A stretch of 64,000 nucleotides of DNA. Source: Paenibacillus ihbetae. Lineage in GTDB: Bacteria; Bacillota; Bacilli; Paenibacillales; Paenibacillaceae. The translations under genes were made by a program, and so were the position numbers. Shown piece by piece: positions 25,186 to 34,918 of the stretch; position 1 is the stretch's first letter; each line of letters opens with the position of its first letter. The stretch lies in assembly GCF_002741055.1 (NCBI RefSeq), contig NZ_CP016809.1, positions 3,326,501 through 3,390,500 on the forward strand, written 5' to 3'. The notes below the pieces were generated by a model. That model was not told the DNA's origin. It worked only from the letters and a program-made list of their open reading frames with translations, and ran no database searches.

Positions 25186-26523
25186 CTATTCCTCAAGCGG
25201 CAAGTAGATCGTGAACACCGAGCCCTCGCCGACCACGCTTTCCACCTCGATGAAGCCTTGATGAGCAAGGATATTGTGCTGCGCAATCGCGAGCCCCAGT
25301 CCGGTTCCGCCGCCAGGGCGCGCCCGGGAATGGTCCGCCCGATAGAATCGGTCGAAGATATGGGGCAGATCCGCTTCGGAGATGCCGGTGCCGTTGTCTT
25401 CAACCCGGATTCGGGCGTATCGCTGCTGCCGGTCAGGCAGGTGCACCGTTTCCGCATGGATGCGGATATGTCCGCCTGCTTTCGTATAGTACACGGCATT
25501 CGTCAGGATGTTGTACAGCGCCTGAAGAATACGGGATTTCTCCACCGAGACGGAGATCATCTGCTCTTCAGCATGCAGGGACAGCTCGATTTCTTTATCC
25601 TCGGCCATGAAGCGGGTTTTCGCCAGTAAGTCCTCCAGCAGCGCAACCAGGTTCTCCTCTTTAGGATGCATCTCTGTCATGCCGGCCTCAAGCCGGGACA
25701 GATCCAGCACATCATGAACCAATCGCGATAACCGCAATACTTCATCAAGAATCGAGGCTTGCTTGGCGGTAGTGAGGGGAGAGCCCGTCTCGTGCGCCAG
25801 CTCCAATTCCCCTTGGATGATCATCAGCGGGGTTTTCAATTCATGGGCGACGTCGGACATCAGCTGTTTTCGGGTACGCTCCGCTTCTGCGAGCGATTCG
25901 CTCATCTCAAGAAGGGCCTTGGAAATCGCACCGAATTCATCCTTACGATGCGCGGGTAAGATTACGGGTGCGCCGCCTTGTTTGATGGCCTCGATCCCGT
26001 TAATGATTTTGCGTATAGGGCTTGTCAGCCGCCACGACAACAACAGGATGATGAGCAGCGCGGCAATGCCGGTGATCAGCAGCGAAGCGATCCCGATATT
26101 GGGCAGCATGCCGTACCACATGGTTTTGAACTCGTAGATTTTGGACTGCCGCTCGTTCATCACGTACAGTCTGCCGATCCTCTGGTCCCCCTGATCAAGC
26201 GCCAGCATGTAGCCGTCGCCGCGGAGCTTATCTACGCTTAAACTTCCTTGCCGATATAAGATTTGTTCTTCGGCGGACAACACGATATCAACGAAGGGGG
26301 CGACGGATTCAAAGCTTGCGCTCCCTACGTCCTCCCAAGAATCCCCGTGACTCCGGTAATATTGCACAAACTCCTTCCTCAAGGCTTCAAAGGCATCCTT
26401 CTCCTCCAGATAGGCCAAATCGCGGGTGATATAAAACTGCACGTGCGTGACGGCAAGCAGGACAAGCATAATCAATACGATCAATCCGCCCATCGACAGG
26501 GTCAGCCTGGTTCTAATTTTCAT
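25186..26523 (-). CDS. Two-component sensor histidine kinase (OmpR-system type)
   Basis: This 445-residue kinase has two membrane helices (about 10-32 and 155-177) around an extracellular sensor region, a HAMP-like linker, and HisKA with the phospho-histidine in VAHELKTPL. A HATPase follows with the N box (LYNILTNAVYYT), DNGTGI and GGTGLGLAI. The frame extends to 26586, but the ATG at 26523 (MKIRTRLTL) lies inside the end of the response-regulator gene, giving an 11-bp coupling overlap, and starts the first helix. The gene pair diverges from the multicopper oxidase gene, so copper or oxidative stress is a reasonable but unproven stimulus. Confidence 0.9.
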   Translation of the reverse strand: MKIRTRLTLSMGGLIVLIMLVLLAVTHVQFYITRDLAYLEEKDAFEALRKEFVQYYRSHGDSWEDVGSASFESVAPFVDIVLSAEEQILYRQGSLSVDKLRGDGYMLALDQGDQRIGRLYVMNERQSKIYEFKTMWYGMLPNIGIASLLITGIAALLIILLLSWRLTSPIRKIINGIEAIKQGGAPVILPAHRKDEFGAISKALLEMSESLAEAERTRKQLMSDVAHELKTPLMIIQGELELAHETGSPLTTAKQASILDEVLRLSRLVHDVLDLSRLEAGMTEMHPKEENLVALLEDLLAKTRFMAEDKEIELSLHAEEQMISVSVEKSRILQALYNILTNAVYYTKAGGHIRIHAETVHLPDRQQRYARIRVEDNGTGISEADLPHIFDRFYRADHSRARPGGGTGLGLAIAQHNILAHQGFIEVESVVGEGSVFTIYLPLEE

Positions 26524-27211
26524 GTTCTGCTCCGAATCGATAGCCGAAGCCGTATACCGTCTGAATATAATCGGCCGTTCGGCCAACCTTCTCCATCTTC
26601 TTCCGCAGCTTGCTGATGTGCGAATCTACCGTCCGTTCGTCGACGATGAACTCCTCCTCGAAGGCATGCCGCAGCAGCTGCATGCGGCTGTATACCCGCC
26701 CCGGCTTTGACGCCAGCAGGTGCAAGAGCCTGAATTCGGTCGGTGTGAGATGCAGCTCCTGATCGCCAATAAACACCTGCAGGCTGCTCTCATCAATCGT
26801 CAGATCCCCTCTTCGAAGCACAGCGCCGGCCCCGTCATTTCCTGTGTGGTTCATGCGCCGCAATAAGGAACGGATGCGTGCGGACAGCTCCCTTAAGCTG
26901 AAGGGCTTTGTCAGATAATCGTCCGCGCCCATTTCGAGGCCCACGATTTTGTCGGCTTCCTCCGACTTGGCCGTAACCATGATGATGCCGGGGGATCCTG
27001 TCTGTCTGAGCTGACGGCAGGTGTCCAGCCCGTTCAATTGCGGAAGCATCCAGTCCAATATCACAATCTCCGGTTTATGCTGCGCATACAGCTGCAGGGC
27101 GGTTTTGCCGTCCATCGCGGTCAGGCAATCATATCCTTCGGCTTGAAGATACGATTCCATAAGCGACGCAATTTTCGCTTCATCCTCAACGATCAGCACT
27201 TTGATTCCCAT
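26513..27211 (-). CDS. OmpR/PhoB-family response regulator
   Basis: This 232-residue regulator has an N-terminal receiver with acidic pocket VEDE (8-11), phospho-acceptor Asp53 (VILDWMLP) and Lys in TKPFS. A C-terminal winged helix has the usual RLLHLLASKPGRVYSR and VDSHISKLRKK segments. The frame extends to 27271, but the ATG at 27211 begins the canonical first strand (IKVLIVEDE) after a GGGGGTG ribosome binding site. It overlaps the kinase gene by 11 bp. Its likely target is the divergent multicopper oxidase promoter or its own promoter in the 27212-27435 gap. Confidence 0.92.
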   Translation of the reverse strand: MGIKVLIVEDEAKIASLMESYLQAEGYDCLTAMDGKTALQLYAQHKPEIVILDWMLPQLNGLDTCRQLRQTGSPGIIMVTAKSEEADKIVGLEMGADDYLTKPFSLRELSARIRSLLRRMNHTGNDGAGAVLRRGDLTIDESSLQVFIGDQELHLTPTEFRLLHLLASKPGRVYSRMQLLRHAFEEEFIVDERTVDSHISKLRKKMEKVGRTADYIQTVYGFGYRFGAEHEN

Positions 27212-27435
27212 TCCCACACCCCCAGACCTATCCATTTTGATTGCTACTTCAAGAATATGGGCTGCCTCCACAATCTGTAAATACCTTCACCACAAGTTCG
27301 CAACATTTCGCTAGTAATATGATCATCAAAGATAACGTTTGGCAGATGGAAACTTGAGTGAAAAATCATCCATTAAAGAAAAATGATACCGGGCGTGCAG
27401 GTTATCGAAGCATCCGGTTACAAGGAGTGAACACC

Positions 27436-29556
27436 ATGTTCGAAACCATATTCACCATCATCATTACGGTCATAATGACCCTGCTGTGGGGAATCGCCGC
27501 CATTGCGGCAGCGGCCCTCCCCTACGCCAAGACCAGCCAAATCTTGAACCAACGGAGCACATTTCTGTTCTGGGTGGCTGGTACTGCCCTGGTACTTAGC
27601 ACTGCTTGGTACGGAGCGATTATCCTCCAGTTTATCAAGGACGGCTGGTTGTTTGTCGAAGGGACGGTAAAAATGCTGATCCCGCTGACGCTGGTGCCTC
27701 AGCTGTATATCGCGGGCGACATTCTTCCTCGGTTAAAAGGCTTCAGGAATTCCGGCGAAAAGCCGATGACGCCAGCGGCACGGGAAGCTGCGGCCCATCC
27801 TTCCATATCAATATCCTTTTTAGCGGCTGCGCTTGTATCCGGCATCTCCGCGCTCAGTACGTTCTTTGTCCAACCGGTTCTGCCCAGCCTATCTCAGATC
27901 GGCTCCCGCTTCTTGCTGGTTGCGCTCCTGTTGCTCGTGCCTGCGATTTTTGCAAACAGAAGGTACTTGAGATTGAAGCAGGGGAAACCACTACGGCGCG
28001 GGTTTGGTGTCAGGCTTATAAGCTTTGTATCGGCAGGTCTGCTCACGGCCATGGTGGCTATAACCCTTCTGGTTGCCAACGTACTGGTCGGAGTCCAGGT
28101 CTCCAAGCTGCCGGAAGCCTCTGACATGATGAATCACGACTGGATTGACGAGGGAGGCGGCTCCCCTACGCTTATGTCGGGAAGCTCCAATCATCAGCAT
28201 CACGCCCATCATGCGTCGGCTTCAGCAGATCCAAGCCAAGTCGAAGTAGCTTCGCTGACAGGGGATATTTCGCAGCCCGCCGATCGGAGATTCGAGCTCG
28301 TGGCCCAGCGGAAGAAGGTGACACTCGCTTCCGGGGCAGTCATTGATGCCTGGACATATAACGGAGAGATCGCTCCCGAGCTTAGGGTGAAGCAAGGCGA
28401 AATGATTGAAGTGAAGCTGGTCAATCAAGATATCGATCGCGGCGTCACCATCCATTGGCATGGCTATAACGTGCCGAATGCGATGGACGGCGTGCCGGGC
28501 ATGACACAAAATGTCGTGAAGCCCGGCCAATCGTTCACCTACAAGTTTCGGGCCAATCAGGAAGGAACCTACTGGTTTCACTCGCATCAGCAAGCGGCGG
28601 AGCAAGTGGTGCGAGGGCTGTTCGGTACCCTGATCGTCGAGCAGAAACAGAAAACGGAAGATTATGATGAAGAGATAACCTTGATTAACCATCGATGGGA
28701 AACCGACCGAGGATACCTAAAAGCATTTGGAAACCAAGATGAGTTCCAGTGGAAGCAGGTGAAGCCGGGGGATACCGTGAAGCTGCGAATCATCAATGCG
28801 TATAACTATTCGGAGAAATTCCTCCTTCAAGGTACCGAATTCCGAATCACCAGTATTGACGGCATGCGGATTCAAGCCCCCCAGCCCTTGTCCGGCCAAA
28901 CGGCTTTTCGGCTCGGGGCCGGCGGCCGATACGACGTGGTCTTCACGATGCCGGATCGTCCGGTCTTCTTGAAACTCGGCGATGCCAAGAACGAGAGCAA
29001 TCCGGGCATCGTGTTTTATGCAGGGAGCCGTCCAGAGAGACCGGTCTTTCAGCCCGAATCGGCCGAGTTTGACCCGTCTGATTACGGGAAGCCCGTCATG
29101 AATGAGGTTACGGCAGCGGACCCATTCGATCGGGAATTCCATATGATTCTCGGCAACAGAATGGGATTTTACAACGGCCAGATTAATTTCCTATGGACGA
29201 TCAACGGGGAGGTGTATCCCCGGGTTCCAACCTTCGTCGTCAAAGAGGGCGACAGGGTCAAAACGACGTTCGTGAATCGAAGCTTGGGCGAGCATCCGAT
29301 GCATCTGCACGGGCATCATATGACGGTGTTGAAGAAGAACGGCAAGAAGGTGGCCACGCCGTGGCTGACCGATACGTTAAATGTCTTGCCAGGTGAATCG
29401 TATGAGGTCGGATTTATCGCAGATAACCCGGGTATGTGGATGGACCACTGTCATAACCTCGATCATGCGGCGACCGGGATGACGCTGCATCTCATGTATG
29501 ATCATGTGCTTCCTTCTTATGAGGTAGGAACACGCTCAGGAAATATACCGGATTAG
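27436..29556 (+). CDS. Multicopper oxidase (laccase type) with N-terminal membrane domain
   Basis: This 706-residue protein has about six hydrophobic helices in residues 1-235, a His-rich stretch (SSNHQHHAHHAS), then a two- or three-domain cupredoxin oxidase outside the membrane. All four copper motifs are present: HWHG (His340, 342), HSH (His382, 384), HPMHLHG (His620, 623, 625), and HCHNLDH with Cys672, His671/673/677 and Met682 as axial T1 ligand. The methionine implies a low-potential laccase-like or cuprous-oxidase enzyme. The start is set by AAGGAGTG before the ATG at 27436; the frame extends further to GTG at 27358. It diverges from an OmpR-type two-component pair. Confidence 0.9.
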   Translation: MFETIFTIIITVIMTLLWGIAAIAAAALPYAKTSQILNQRSTFLFWVAGTALVLSTAWYGAIILQFIKDGWLFVEGTVKMLIPLTLVPQLYIAGDILPRLKGFRNSGEKPMTPAAREAAAHPSISISFLAAALVSGISALSTFFVQPVLPSLSQIGSRFLLVALLLLVPAIFANRRYLRLKQGKPLRRGFGVRLISFVSAGLLTAMVAITLLVANVLVGVQVSKLPEASDMMNHDWIDEGGGSPTLMSGSSNHQHHAHHASASADPSQVEVASLTGDISQPADRRFELVAQRKKVTLASGAVIDAWTYNGEIAPELRVKQGEMIEVKLVNQDIDRGVTIHWHGYNVPNAMDGVPGMTQNVVKPGQSFTYKFRANQEGTYWFHSHQQAAEQVVRGLFGTLIVEQKQKTEDYDEEITLINHRWETDRGYLKAFGNQDEFQWKQVKPGDTVKLRIINAYNYSEKFLLQGTEFRITSIDGMRIQAPQPLSGQTAFRLGAGGRYDVVFTMPDRPVFLKLGDAKNESNPGIVFYAGSRPERPVFQPESAEFDPSDYGKPVMNEVTAADPFDREFHMILGNRMGFYNGQINFLWTINGEVYPRVPTFVVKEGDRVKTTFVNRSLGEHPMHLHGHHMTVLKKNGKKVATPWLTDTLNVLPGESYEVGFIADNPGMWMDHCHNLDHAATGMTLHLMYDHVLPSYEVGTRSGNIPD

Positions 29557-29577
29557 GGAATGGAACTCATAGAGAAG

Positions 29578-29602
29578 AGGATTCTGCATGTAACAGAATC
29601 CT
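29578..29602 (+). terminator. Hairpin after the multicopper oxidase
   Basis: AGGATTCTG pairs with CAGAATCCT around a 7-base loop 20 bp after the oxidase stop. There is no real T tract, so termination strength is uncertain. It also lies past the end of the convergent GH16 gene. Confidence 0.4.
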
Positions 29603-29694
29603 CCGAGTACGCTACGTGAGATTTGCGGGGCTTATCTACAAACCCGAGCAGAAACGTTTCCCCAAATCCAATGTATTGTCTATGCTAAACTTGC

Positions 29695-32334
29695 TTATTC
29701 CGGTGTCCCCTGAGTCACCCCATGCACATACGTCTGCCAAGGGGTATCCAGTGCTCCTTGCCCCGGGTTATAGGTAAAGAAATACTCGACCGTATCCCCA
29801 TGCTTCAGGTTATTGACAGGGTAGGTGTAGTTGCCGTTCCCCGTAGGGTTCATGGCAACGTTCAGCTGCACGCCGTTGTTGACCTTATAGTGCAAATCGG
29901 CAAAGGTGGCGCCGTTAACATAGAACAGCAGGTCATCGCCGATTTTCTTCAGACCCTTCACCTCATCGCCAATGACGATGACGGTGGCTGGAGGCGGCAC
30001 AACGGTGATCGTGGAGCTGGCGGTTTTATTGCCGTCGGCGGTTGTCGCCGTGAGGGTTGTCGTGCCCGGAGCGAGCCCGGTTACGAGACCGCTCGGGCTT
30101 ACGGATGCGGTGCTACCGCTCGCAACCGACCACGTTACCTGCTTATTCGTTGCATTGGAAGGCGCAACACTGGCGTTTAATTGAACGCTTTGCCCGACTT
30201 CCACCTGCGCCGTGCTTGGATTGACTGTTACGCTGGTAACGGGCACGTTCCCGGGATTCTGGCCGCCGCCGTCCCCTTCTTTGTACACCCGGACATAGTC
30301 CACCTGCATCGTTGCAGGGATATCGGACGGATCCGGGGTCCGGCCGCCGTCGAAGGTTCCGCCGATCGCCAGGTTTATAATGAGGTAGAACGGCTGATCG
30401 AACGGGGCGTTCGGATTGTTCGGCGCCGCTGCCGAATACCATTGATCCCGGGTCACTTTAAAGAAGAATTTGCCGTCCACATACCATTTAATATTGTCCT
30501 CTTCCCAGACAACCGAATAGACATGATAGTCATTGGCGAAGGTCTGACCTTCCGGGAAGTGGTATTCGCCGGAAAGATGCCGGTTCGTCGGCCATTGCCC
30601 GCCGAAGTGAACGGCGCCGCTTGTTACGCCAGGCAAGCGTCCTCTTGCTTCCATCACATCGATCTCACCCGAGGATGCCCATGTTCCATACACATTATCC
30701 TGCGGAAGCATCCAGAGCGCAGGCCAGATGCCGTTACCGGTTGGCAGCTTGGCGCGGAAGTCGACTCTCCCGTACTTGAGGGAAAAATGATCCTTGGTGT
30801 TGATCTTCCCGGAGGAGTATTGTGCATACCGATTTGGATCCTGCGGGAAGGATTTTGGCTCGTTCAAGGCTCTGATATTAAGCTTTCCGTCCTGTACAAA
30901 AACATTTTGCGCACTATTGGTGTAGTGCTGCAGCTCCGAGTTGCCCCAACCCCAGGTATTCGGATCATCATTGAGATAATACCCTGTCTCATAATTCCAT
31001 TTGCTGTTATCCAGCGTCGTCCCGTTAAACTCATCCTGCCAGATCAGATTCATGCCTTGGATGGTCGGATCGCTTGGCGTTCCGATCGGAATATCCTCCT
31101 GATCGGTGATATCCGGACGAGGAGCATCGGGATTCCCGATCAAGGTATAGTTAACGTAATTGCTGCCCACGCTTCCACCTGCCTGCCCGTTTAATGGATA
31201 GCCGATACGGATCTGCATGTCCTCCTGAATTGGCTGGAACCACAGTCCGTAGATATGATCGGCCCAATATCCCCACTGATTGGCAGGGGACATGTTATTG
31301 TAGCCGTTCGCCGAGTATACAAATCCGCTCTGGCTTGAGTTGTCCAGATCCACCCACTGCCCGTTGATGTTAATCTGGTATACGAAATTGCCAAGCTCCG
31401 TGCCGATTGGCGCACTTCCATCAATCTTAGGCAGGGGAATCCCGATAGCGCCGCTCGCATCGGCTGTAAAGGTCGTTCCTTCATAAGGCGTAAGCACATA
31501 TGAATTTCTTACAGGCTCGTTAAAGGTGATGGTATACACGATGTTAGCGGAAGAGGTCTTCGATTCCAACTTGACGTTGATCGACTCCGTGACGTTAAAC
31601 CAGTAGCCGCCGCCTCCATCCGTGAACTGACCGAAGTTCTGATCATAGATCCAGCCACTGGCGGCATTGTTGTCAATATCGATCCATTCACTGCTGTTTA
31701 CAGGCTTAACATACACCTTTAAATCGTCCGCGACGGCTTCATAGGTGATGGCTGGATCATTGTTGAAGATCGGGTAGGTAAAGCCGGCACCGCCCGTAAA
31801 GCCTGCCGTAATTTGCGGCCCTTGCGTCGGGGTCATCGCCGTGATGGTCGTTTTGTTGATGTTTTGAAAGACCAGCCTGTAATCCAGCGTCACCCCATTC
31901 GCTTTGGAATAAAGCTGAATCTCCGTGGTTGCGGAGAGGGTGAACCAATAGCCGGTAAAGCCGCCGTCGTTCCAGTGCCCCCAGTTCTGGTTATAGACAA
32001 AGCTGCCGACACTGTCGATATCAACCCAGCTGCCGTTCACCTTCACCTTTACTCCCAAGTCTTGGGCAACATCATTCCAGGTGGCGGCGCCTCCGTTGAA
32101 GACCGGCATGACAAAACCATAGCTGGCCTGGCCAACCCCTGATTTGGTAATGACCGGTCCGTCTGCCGCGGAAAAGTAAGACATCGAGGTAATAGTGGTT
32201 CCAGCCTCTTCGGCTGCCTGAACCTTCGACGCCGGCATGAGACCGAGGCTAACCAGCAGTACGATCGCCAAGAACAAGCTCAGTCCCTTACGCCTAAACC
32301 GCCTTTCCGTAGAGTGATAGTGAGATCGCTTCAT
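29695..32334 (-). CDS. Secreted GH16 endo-beta-1,3-glucanase (laminarinase) with CBM56
   Basis: This 879-residue secreted enzyme hydrolyses beta-1,3-glucans. A signal peptide (1-40, cut after VQA) is followed by three related modules of about 115 residues (45-160, 162-275, 277-400) that share patterns such as WVDIDNN...GWIYDQNFG. The GH16 domain (428-685) has catalytic GEIDVME with nucleophile Glu557 and acid/base Glu562. A Big_2 immunoglobulin-like domain (697-775) and a C-terminal beta-1,3-glucan-binding CBM56 (783-877) follow. The triple module at the front is probably a carbohydrate or wall-binding repeat, family not recognised. AAGGGAGGG precedes the ATG. A cre-like site lies about 55 bp upstream, predicting catabolite repression. 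Confidence 0.93.
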   Translation of the reverse strand: MKRSHYHSTERRFRRKGLSLFLAIVLLVSLGLMPASKVQAAEEAGTTITSMSYFSAADGPVITKSGVGQASYGFVMPVFNGGAATWNDVAQDLGVKVKVNGSWVDIDSVGSFVYNQNWGHWNDGGFTGYWFTLSATTEIQLYSKANGVTLDYRLVFQNINKTTITAMTPTQGPQITAGFTGGAGFTYPIFNNDPAITYEAVADDLKVYVKPVNSSEWIDIDNNAASGWIYDQNFGQFTDGGGGYWFNVTESINVKLESKTSSANIVYTITFNEPVRNSYVLTPYEGTTFTADASGAIGIPLPKIDGSAPIGTELGNFVYQININGQWVDLDNSSQSGFVYSANGYNNMSPANQWGYWADHIYGLWFQPIQEDMQIRIGYPLNGQAGGSVGSNYVNYTLIGNPDAPRPDITDQEDIPIGTPSDPTIQGMNLIWQDEFNGTTLDNSKWNYETGYYLNDDPNTWGWGNSELQHYTNSAQNVFVQDGKLNIRALNEPKSFPQDPNRYAQYSSGKINTKDHFSLKYGRVDFRAKLPTGNGIWPALWMLPQDNVYGTWASSGEIDVMEARGRLPGVTSGAVHFGGQWPTNRHLSGEYHFPEGQTFANDYHVYSVVWEEDNIKWYVDGKFFFKVTRDQWYSAAAPNNPNAPFDQPFYLIINLAIGGTFDGGRTPDPSDIPATMQVDYVRVYKEGDGGGQNPGNVPVTSVTVNPSTAQVEVGQSVQLNASVAPSNATNKQVTWSVASGSTASVSPSGLVTGLAPGTTTLTATTADGNKTASSTITVVPPPATVIVIGDEVKGLKKIGDDLLFYVNGATFADLHYKVNNGVQLNVAMNPTGNGNYTYPVNNLKHGDTVEYFFTYNPGQGALDTPWQTYVHGVTQGTPE

Positions 32335-32384
32335 AAATACCCTCCCTTAATAATAGATGGTTGCTTCCAGTGCATGGGTTTATC

Positions 32385-32398
32385 GGAAAACGCTTACA
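32385..32398 (-). promoter_or_regulatory. cre-like site of the laminarinase gene
   Basis: On the minus strand TGTAAGCGTTTTCC differs from the CcpA consensus TGWNANCGNTNWCA only in the last base. It lies about 50 bp upstream of the GH16 start, in the separate 190-bp gap behind the kinase gene, so the glucanase probably has its own promoter. Confidence 0.5.
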
Positions 32399-32523
32399 CC
32401 GGTAAACATCTTTATTCTATCGAAGATCATGAACCGATGAACAGGCACAATTTTTTTGGTAGGGTCTCATTATTTCGGGTGATTGCCGGCTTCGGGGGGA
32501 GGGAGAAGGTTCATGGTTCACAT

Positions 32524-33435
32524 TCACATCTGGGTTCGGTTGAGGGGGAGGTGGATGTTCAGAATAAACCAGCCATCCTGCAGCACTGCATCCATGCTCC
32601 CATTCATTTTTTCGACCAACTTTTTGGACAGATACAGACCGATCCCGCTGGATTCCGTGTTCGTTCTGCTGCTGACTTCGGTATAGAAGCGCGTAAATAC
32701 CTTTTCAATGGCAACCTTACTGTCGGGCTTGATGTCATTTTTAATGCTAAATATGAGATGATTGTCTTCCTCAAGGTAACGGATAACCGCCTGGCTATTG
32801 GCGTAACGAAGAATATTTTGAACGATATTCTGAATCACCCGTGTCAGCAATAAGGGGTCTGCAATGATGGTAGGTCTTTCATGGACTGGTTCGGGAAATT
32901 GGAGCTCGATATGCTTTTCCTCGAATTGCTCATAGAAGGACAAGAAGATTTCTTCAACCAGGTTGGAGAGAGAAATCGAAGAGAGCGCCATTTCTTTCTG
33001 GTTCATTTCAATGCGTGCCAGGTCATAAAAGTGGTCGGTCATTTCCATCAGACGCTTCACGGCGTGTTCAATGATCTTCAGGTATTGCGCCTTCTTCGTT
33101 TCATCTGTGGCTGCGTGGAAAAGCTGAACATAGCCGTGGATCGACGTGAGCGGGGTCCGCAAATCATGAGAGAGCCCGGCAATGGATAACTTCACATTTT
33201 CCTCCATCCGTTTAGCCTGCCGATTTTTCTCCTCAAATGTATCGATCATCTGATTCAATTCATCGACCAGCTCCATGATGGCCTTTTCACGAAAATCGAC
33301 ATATAGCCTCGACCCATAACTGGCGTTCGTCGGAATCTCTTGGATCTCCTGCTTCAATTTCCGCAGCTCCTGCTTTAAGAAGAAGATATAAAGAAGGAGC
33401 GCGAAGGCCAGGAAGACAAAGATCCATCCCCACAT
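32524..33435 (-). CDS. Sensor histidine kinase of the antibiotic-type ABC transporter operon
   Basis: This 303-residue kinase has a single N-terminal membrane helix (about 2-20), no obvious extracellular domain, a coiled segment, then HisKA with His90 (LSHDLRTPLTSIHG) and HATPase with NIVQNILRYA and SSGIGLYLSKKL. Small kinases of this kind in peptide-detoxification operons sense through the transporter rather than by an outer domain. ATG at 33435 is chosen because AAAGGAG is well spaced to it and almost touches the upstream GTG at 33444. It is last in a four-gene operon (ATPase, permease, regulator, kinase). Confidence 0.88.
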   Translation of the reverse strand: MWGWIFVFLAFALLLYIFFLKQELRKLKQEIQEIPTNASYGSRLYVDFREKAIMELVDELNQMIDTFEEKNRQAKRMEENVKLSIAGLSHDLRTPLTSIHGYVQLFHAATDETKKAQYLKIIEHAVKRLMEMTDHFYDLARIEMNQKEMALSSISLSNLVEEIFLSFYEQFEEKHIELQFPEPVHERPTIIADPLLLTRVIQNIVQNILRYANSQAVIRYLEEDNHLIFSIKNDIKPDSKVAIEKVFTRFYTEVSSRTNTESSGIGLYLSKKLVEKMNGSMDAVLQDGWFILNIHLPLNRTQM

Positions 33436-33456
33436 GCCATTCACGCTCCTTTCCCT

Positions 33457-34128
33457 TTAATCAAATTTGAAGCCGATGCCCCATACGGTTTTAATGTAAT
33501 TCGTGTCATCCAGGTTCAGCTTGTTTCGTAAATTGCTGATATGCATGTTAATCGTCTTATCGCTATCGAAAAAGGGCTCGTTCCACACGCTTTCGTAAAT
33601 GTTGGCTCGGCTGAATACTTTTTGCGGATGCTCCAGGAATAGCAGCAGGATTGCGTACTCGCGTCCCGTTAGGTGAACCGCCCGGTCATTGATTTTCACT
33701 TCGCGCGTGTCTAAGTTGATGCTGATATTCTTGTAATGAATTTCATTCGAATGACCGGATGAAGCCTTTGCTGCATGGCGAAGCTGGATGTGAATTCGTG
33801 CAAGCAGCTCCTTCACGTCGAAAGGCTTGGTAATGTAGTCATCCGCTCCGCTTGTCAACAGCTCCAATTTCGAATGCTGGTCATTTTTGGCGGAAATCAC
33901 AATCACGGGAGTCGTTGAGTTAAGCCGAATTTGCTCTAGAAATTCATCTCCATCCATCCCCGGCAGCATCAAATCCAGGAGAACGAGATCGACCTGCTGT
34001 TGTTCGAACAATAGTTTTCCTTCCGTGCCTGAATAGGCGCTTTGCGTGTGAAAACCATGCAGCTCCAAGGCTTCCTTGATGAGGGAATGAATGGCCGTAT
34101 CGTCCTCAATAATTAACACCGTTGGCAT
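33457..34128 (-). CDS. OmpR-family response regulator of the transporter operon
   Basis: This 223-residue regulator has a receiver with acidic residues IEDD (7-10), Asp52 (LVLLDLMLP) and Lys in TKPFD, followed by a winged helix (AILLLFLEHPQKVFSRANIYESVW). It lies 10 bp behind the permease gene and 21 bp ahead of the kinase. ATG at 34128 starts the standard first strand; a TTG at 34137 is also in frame. A pair of 11-bp direct repeats upstream of the operon (35895-35916) is the best candidate for its binding site. Confidence 0.9.
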   Translation of the reverse strand: MPTVLIIEDDTAIHSLIKEALELHGFHTQSAYSGTEGKLLFEQQQVDLVLLDLMLPGMDGDEFLEQIRLNSTTPVIVISAKNDQHSKLELLTSGADDYITKPFDVKELLARIHIQLRHAAKASSGHSNEIHYKNISINLDTREVKINDRAVHLTGREYAILLLFLEHPQKVFSRANIYESVWNEPFFDSDKTINMHISNLRNKLNLDDTNYIKTVWGIGFKFD

Positions 34129-34138
34129 ACATATCAAC

Positions 34139-34918
34139 CTACTTTATGTCGGTTCGTGCAAACCGAAGGATTCCTATAGCTGATGATACCACGATTGTAA
34201 TGAGACTGACCAATATCATCTCGGGGAACTTACCGATATCCGCCGGTTTGGCGAAATCGGAATAGAACACGAAGGATAACGAAAACCAGTAGGTGAGCTG
34301 CTTGAAGTGCTCGGTTTGCAGAAAGACGGGAGCGCCAAAGCCAGTCGCAATCGTATAAATAAAAGTCCAAATCAGCGAGATGCCGCTATTTTTGGTGAGG
34401 AAGCCAATCATCATGTAGATTGATACGTTTGACAACATTAAGAAGTACAGCGTAATAAACGCTTTGATCGCATAGCTAAAGTAATCGTTAATCCCGGCAA
34501 CTTCGCCGAAACCAAACGCGATGGAGAAGCTGATCATGCCAAGCGCGGTCAAAATGATAACACCAGCGAGGGTGAGGAGTCCGGCAACCACAAATTTGGA
34601 CAAATAATAATGCGTGCGGCTGCGGCCTAATGACAGCGCATTTCGAATCGTCCCATTCTGAAATTCTTCCCCAATAAAGAAACTGATAAAAGCACCGATG
34701 ACGAGTAAAATCGTCAATCCATTCTTCTCCATCATCAGAATACCTGTCGCTCCATTGACGACGGTATCGACGGGCTGGACGAGCTCGTTCCCATAATGGA
34801 CGGCCATTAGGCTGTTAGCGACCTGGAAGATCGGAAGCAACGATAAAATGGCTAGGACAATCCACAGCTTCTTGCTTCGGCGCAGCTTGATTCTTTCGGC
34901 AGTTAAAAGATTAAGCAT
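34139..34918 (-). CDS. ABC-2 type permease (BcrB/lantibiotic-immunity type)
   Basis: This 259-residue membrane protein has six helices, an N-terminal cytoplasmic LTAERIKLRRSKKLW segment and no domain besides the membrane region. This is typical of permeases of bacitracin- or lantibiotic-protection transporters. Its ATG at 34918 lies inside the last codons of the ATPase gene (8-bp overlap), after an AGGAGG ribosome binding site. With the ATPase, it should export or expel a membrane-active peptide, or remove it from its target. The substrate is unknown. Confidence 0.85.
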   Translation of the reverse strand: MLNLLTAERIKLRRSKKLWIVLAILSLLPIFQVANSLMAVHYGNELVQPVDTVVNGATGILMMEKNGLTILLVIGAFISFFIGEEFQNGTIRNALSLGRSRTHYYLSKFVVAGLLTLAGVIILTALGMISFSIAFGFGEVAGINDYFSYAIKAFITLYFLMLSNVSIYMMIGFLTKNSGISLIWTFIYTIATGFGAPVFLQTEHFKQLTYWFSLSFVFYSDFAKPADIGKFPEMILVSLITIVVSSAIGILRFARTDIK

